Made by a program: the position numbers and the translations under genes
The notes under the pieces: generated by a model
Seen by the model: only the letters and a program-made list of their open reading frames with translations
Databases searched by the model: none
What the model was told of the DNA's origin: nothing
Shown here: positions 61,464-64,000 of the stretch, in pieces
Position numbering within the stretch: position 1 is the stretch's first letter
Layout: every line of letters begins with the position of its first letter
Assembly: GCA_045634365.1 (NCBI GenBank)
Contig: JAZRAC010000014.1
Location: 5,202-69,201 of the forward strand
Origin: HGM04593 sp045634365
Lineage (GTDB): Bacteria; Bacteroidota; Bacteroidia; Bacteroidales; Bacteroidaceae
Length of the DNA: 64,000 nt
Reading direction: 5' to 3'

Positions 61464-62294
61464 ATGAAAAAAATACTCATTCTATTGGTCACAGCAACCA
61501 TAATCGCAAGCTGCAACAACGGCCCCGGCCGCAAAGAACTGCAAGCAAACAACGAAGAACTGAAAGCCCAACTAAATAAAAAAGACAGCACCATAGAGGA
61601 GCTCCTCAGCACAATAAACACCATCGAAGAGGGATTCCGAAAAATAAGCGACATACAAGGTACAATAAACCTCAACGCCCCCACAGCCGAGGGCGAGGGC
61701 ACTCGCGAGGCAAAGTTCAAACGCGGAATAGAGCAAATAGCCATCACCCTGAAAAAGAACAAAGAGGAGATTGAGAACCTTAAAAAACAGTTGCTCAACA
61801 ACAAGCAAGCCTCCGAAAGTATAAAGATAATGGTAGGAAAACTCGAAAAGAAACTCACCGAGAAGAGCCTCGAACTAACCACGCTGAAACAAGCCCTTGC
61901 CGAAAAAGATATACACATAGGCAAGCTCGACAGCATAATCATCGACCTTACACGCGCCAACACCGGACAGGAGCTCCAACTAATAGCACAGGAACAAGAG
62001 CTTAACACAGTCTGGTACGCCATAGGCACCAAGAGCGAGCTCAAAGAGCAGAACATTTTGAGCGGTGGCGACATTATGCGCGAGAGCGACATAAACTTCA
62101 AATACTTCACAAAGGCCGACAAACGCGAACTCACCACCATAGATACATACGCCAAACGAGCCAAGCTGCTCACCAACCACCCCGAAGGCAGCTACACCCT
62201 CGCCCGCAACGAGCAGAAACAATATGTGCTCACCATCGACAACCCCGAAACCTTTTGGAGCACAAGCAAATACCTTATAATACAAGTAAGATGA
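61464..62294 (+). CDS. Coiled-coil lipoprotein of unknown function
   Basis: 276 residues from ATG 61464. MKKILILLVTATIIASCNNGPG gives a lipoprotein signal with Cys17. Residues about 25-185 are heptad-rich (ELQANNEELKAQLNKKDSTIEELL, IEQIAITLKKNKEEIENLKKQL, LEKKLTEKSLELTTLKQALAEKDIHI), that is a long coiled coil; the last 80 residues (VWYAIGTKSELKEQNILSGGD onward) form a compact domain common to Bacteroidetes lipoproteins of this shape. Function not known. Confidence 0.78.
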   Translation: MKKILILLVTATIIASCNNGPGRKELQANNEELKAQLNKKDSTIEELLSTINTIEEGFRKISDIQGTINLNAPTAEGEGTREAKFKRGIEQIAITLKKNKEEIENLKKQLLNNKQASESIKIMVGKLEKKLTEKSLELTTLKQALAEKDIHIGKLDSIIIDLTRANTGQELQLIAQEQELNTVWYAIGTKSELKEQNILSGGDIMRESDINFKYFTKADKRELTTIDTYAKRAKLLTNHPEGSYTLARNEQKQYVLTIDNPETFWSTSKYLIIQVR

Positions 62295-62344
62295 CAACAC
62301 CACAGCGATGCGCCCTGACGGCGCATCGCATTTTAAAAAGCACA

Positions 62345-63040
62345 ATGCACAAATACAAAAACATATTCATAGACCTCGACGACACCATATACGACTTTGC
62401 AGCAGCATCGCGCGAATCGTTCCAAGAGGCATACACCCTGCTCGGCTACCACAAACATTTCCGCTCCTTCGAGCACTTTATGTCGCTCTACGAGCCCTAC
62501 AATCTTGAACTGTGGAAACGATACGGCGAAGGCAAAATAACCAAAGAGGAACTCAACCGCAAGCGATACGCCTACCCATTGAAGATGGTCGGAATCGACA
62601 ACCAAGAGCTTGCCGACACCTTCTGCCGCGAGGTACTCTCCCGCATACCCACAAAAAACAGAGTTATTCCCGGCGCCATAGAACTGCTCGACTATCTGCA
62701 ACCAAAATACAATCTATACATACTATCCAACGGCTTTAAAGAACTTCAATCGCACAAAATGCAGACAGCAGGGCTGCACAAATACTTCAAGCGCATAATA
62801 CTCTCCGACGACATTGGCATAAACAAGCCCCGCCCCGAACTATTCATACACGCCCTGCAAGCAGCCGAGGCAAGCACCGACGACAGTATAATGATAGGAG
62901 ATATGTTCGACACCGACATTGCAGGCGCAGCCGGCGTAGGAATGGACCAGATATTCTACAACCGCAAGAGACTCGACACACTCCCCTTCGCCCCGACATT
63001 TACCGTAACCTCGCTCCTGCAAATAAAAGAGATACTATAA
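62345..63040 (+). CDS. HAD-family phosphatase (YjjG-like, probable pyrimidine 5'-nucleotidase)
   Basis: 231 residues from ATG 62345. IFIDLDDTIYDFAAASRESF holds the nucleophile DxD, LYILSNGFKELQSHKM motif II (serine), and DDIGINKPRPELF motif III lysine with IMIGDMFDTDIAGAAGVGMDQIFYN as motif IV. The YjjG group cleaves nucleoside monophosphates, possibly unusual ones; the exact substrate is inferred. Starts 50 bases after the lipoprotein gene. Confidence 0.9.
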   Translation: MHKYKNIFIDLDDTIYDFAAASRESFQEAYTLLGYHKHFRSFEHFMSLYEPYNLELWKRYGEGKITKEELNRKRYAYPLKMVGIDNQELADTFCREVLSRIPTKNRVIPGAIELLDYLQPKYNLYILSNGFKELQSHKMQTAGLHKYFKRIILSDDIGINKPRPELFIHALQAAEASTDDSIMIGDMFDTDIAGAAGVGMDQIFYNRKRLDTLPFAPTFTVTSLLQIKEIL

Positions 63041-63097
63041 ACTCCGAACATCGACGCCCATTCGTTGTTATAATATTTATACAAAATATTTATAACA

Positions 63098-63706
63098 ATG
63101 AAGACGCTGATAATATACAACCACCCCTACGAGCAAAGTTTCTGCCACGCAATTCTCGAAGCCTGTAAACGCGGCCTCGAAAAGAGCCGCAAAGAGAGCG
63201 ATGTAATAGAACTCGACAAAGAGAATTTCAACCCTGTGATGAGCAAAAGCGACCTTAAAGCCTTTGCCACAGCCCACAGCAACCCCGACGAAGCACTATC
63301 AATGCTCGACAGCAAAGTAATCGACTACAAAAACCGCCTGCAACAAGCCGAGCACATAGTATTCATCTTCCCCATCTGGTGGATGCTTATGCCCGCCCTC
63401 ACAAAGGGATTTATCGACAAAGTACTCTTCCCCGGCATTGCATACAACTACGACAAAGAAGGGCGTATGCGTGGCACACTCAGCAATATAAAACAGGTAA
63501 CAGTAATCACCACAATGGCCTCTTCGGCCGAGAGGTACGAAAATAGTATGGGCAACGCCATGTGGAAGGCCCTCCTACACGGCACCTTTGAAACAATCGG
63601 CTGGAATAATTGTCGATGGATTAACTTCGACAGAATCAAAGATTCCACAGCCGAGCAGCACAATAGTTGGCTACAAAGCATTGAAAAGTATTTTGCGGAA
63701 TTATAG
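63098..63706 (+). CDS. Flavodoxin-fold NAD(P)H oxidoreductase
   Basis: 202 residues. MKTLIIYNHPYEQSFCHAIL is the flavin phosphate-binding start, and HIVFIFPIWWMLMPALTKGFIDKVLFPG the FMN-contacting loop of the NQO/MdaB (Flavodoxin_2) family. It may reduce quinones or other electrophiles. The stop is followed by the second 132-bp repeat copy at 63767. Confidence 0.9.
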   Translation: MKTLIIYNHPYEQSFCHAILEACKRGLEKSRKESDVIELDKENFNPVMSKSDLKAFATAHSNPDEALSMLDSKVIDYKNRLQQAEHIVFIFPIWWMLMPALTKGFIDKVLFPGIAYNYDKEGRMRGTLSNIKQVTVITTMASSAERYENSMGNAMWKALLHGTFETIGWNNCRWINFDRIKDSTAEQHNSWLQSIEKYFAEL

Positions 63707-63766
63707 AGCCGTAAAAGATAAAGATTTTTCCTATTCAGATTAGCAAATCTATATGCCTAATCTCGG

Positions 63767-63898
63767 CTCAATAGCAAAAAGGTGTGGACCAATAAATCTT
63801 TAATTATTGTGTAGTATATCAGCAGTGGTAATTCTAAAAAATAACCGGCACCGTAAGAGAAAGAATTAAAGGCCGTCGAAGTTAAGGAAACAGGCGAG
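63767..63898 (-). repeat. 132-bp repeat, copy 2 (inverted relative to copy 1)
   Basis: Reverse complement of 55165-55296 with three mismatches. It lies 60 bases beyond the oxidoreductase gene. Text like its CCTTAACTTCGAC word recurs in the opposite orientation at about 63959, so this end has an extra, partly palindromic extension. Confidence 0.93.
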
Positions 63899-64000
63899 GA
63901 CATAGTACGGTATGCCGTTAATTTTCATACAACGCAATACCGCACGCTTCCGGAGCTCCTTAACTTCGACGAATAGCCTTTAATGCCAAGCGAGGAACAA
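63899..64000. other. Window-end non-coding stretch with partial inverted copies
   Basis: No coding frame. CCTTAACTTCGACGAATAGC (63959-63978) mirrors the TCGAAGTTAAGG word inside copy 2, and CGGTAT/ATACCG words frame the segment 63911-63946. The element appears to continue past the window. Confidence 0.5.

Noticed and set aside
55386..63898. Integrated element at tRNA-Lys
   Set aside because: The tRNA lies inside the inverted repeats, its 3' end is not duplicated in the window, and the genes between are housekeeping or ordinary, so there is no sign of an integrated element.

Overview
This window comes from a chromosome of the order Bacteroidales, most likely a gut or oral member close to Prevotellaceae, Muribaculaceae or Bacteroidaceae. 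The evidence is the gene families (DUF4834, DUF4250, DUF4252-like, DUF2490, the 123-residue protein next to nadA, ECF sigma operons, GH20 and sulfatase glycan genes), promoters of the Bacteroidetes TAnnTTTG type, and the near absence of Shine-Dalgarno sites. I cannot name the species. No transposase, integrase or rRNA gene was seen. One tRNA gene, tRNA-Lys(UUU), is present.

Layout. 1-405: start of an HD-domain protein cut by the window edge. 546-5003: a four-gene cluster (VTC-domain polyphosphate polymerase-like protein, DUF4956 membrane protein, DUF2490 outer-membrane-like protein, and a secreted Cthe_2159-type carbohydrate-binding protein with two dockerin-like repeats). 5081-15245: mostly housekeeping genes (pyrH, birA, YjbR, YraN, tadA, pssA, psd, dnaE, thioredoxin), then a repeat-rich intergenic stretch. 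15259-25680: host-glycan genes, namely a NagB/PIG-L fusion, an anaerobic sulfatase maturase with its serine-type sulfatase, a ROK sugar kinase, a GH20 hexosaminidase and a two-domain sialate O-acetylesterase. Together they fit removal of sulfate, acetyl and N-acetylhexosamine groups from mucin-type glycans and entry of amino sugars into central metabolism. 25689-27018: a periplasmic protein behind a frameshifted gene that resembles an L,D-transpeptidase/DUF5675 hydrolase. 27362-34004: kbl and a threonine dehydrogenase (divergent), nadA, a PAP2 phosphatase, a transglutaminase/LRR lipoprotein and a TRIC-type channel.

34313-40483 is a complete type V-A CRISPR-Cas locus in the order cas12a, cas4, cas1, cas2, CRISPR array with seven repeats. 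The effector keeps all RuvC and Nuc catalytic residues and the crRNA-processing histidine, the adaptation genes are intact, and the leader carries a good promoter directly in front of the first repeat. The locus is visibly richer in A+T than the genes around it, which suggests acquisition by transfer. An AAA+ ATPase with a nuclease-like C-terminus (40536-41975) lies on the opposite strand just beyond the array.

42088-54153: DUF456 protein, an S9 peptidase, a large multi-domain GH20 enzyme, TSCPD, FKBP and DUF4250 proteins, an RmlD-like reductase, L-serine dehydratase, a periplasmic thioredoxin, prmA and a SemiSWEET transporter. 54159-63706: a bile acid:Na+ symporter-family protein, tRNA-Lys, an AI-2E family permease, an ECF sigma factor operon with five genes, tdk, rsmI, a coiled-coil lipoprotein, a HAD phosphatase and a flavodoxin-fold reductase. 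Two 132-bp near-identical copies of a repeat in inverted orientation (55165-55296 and 63767-63898) bracket this last segment.
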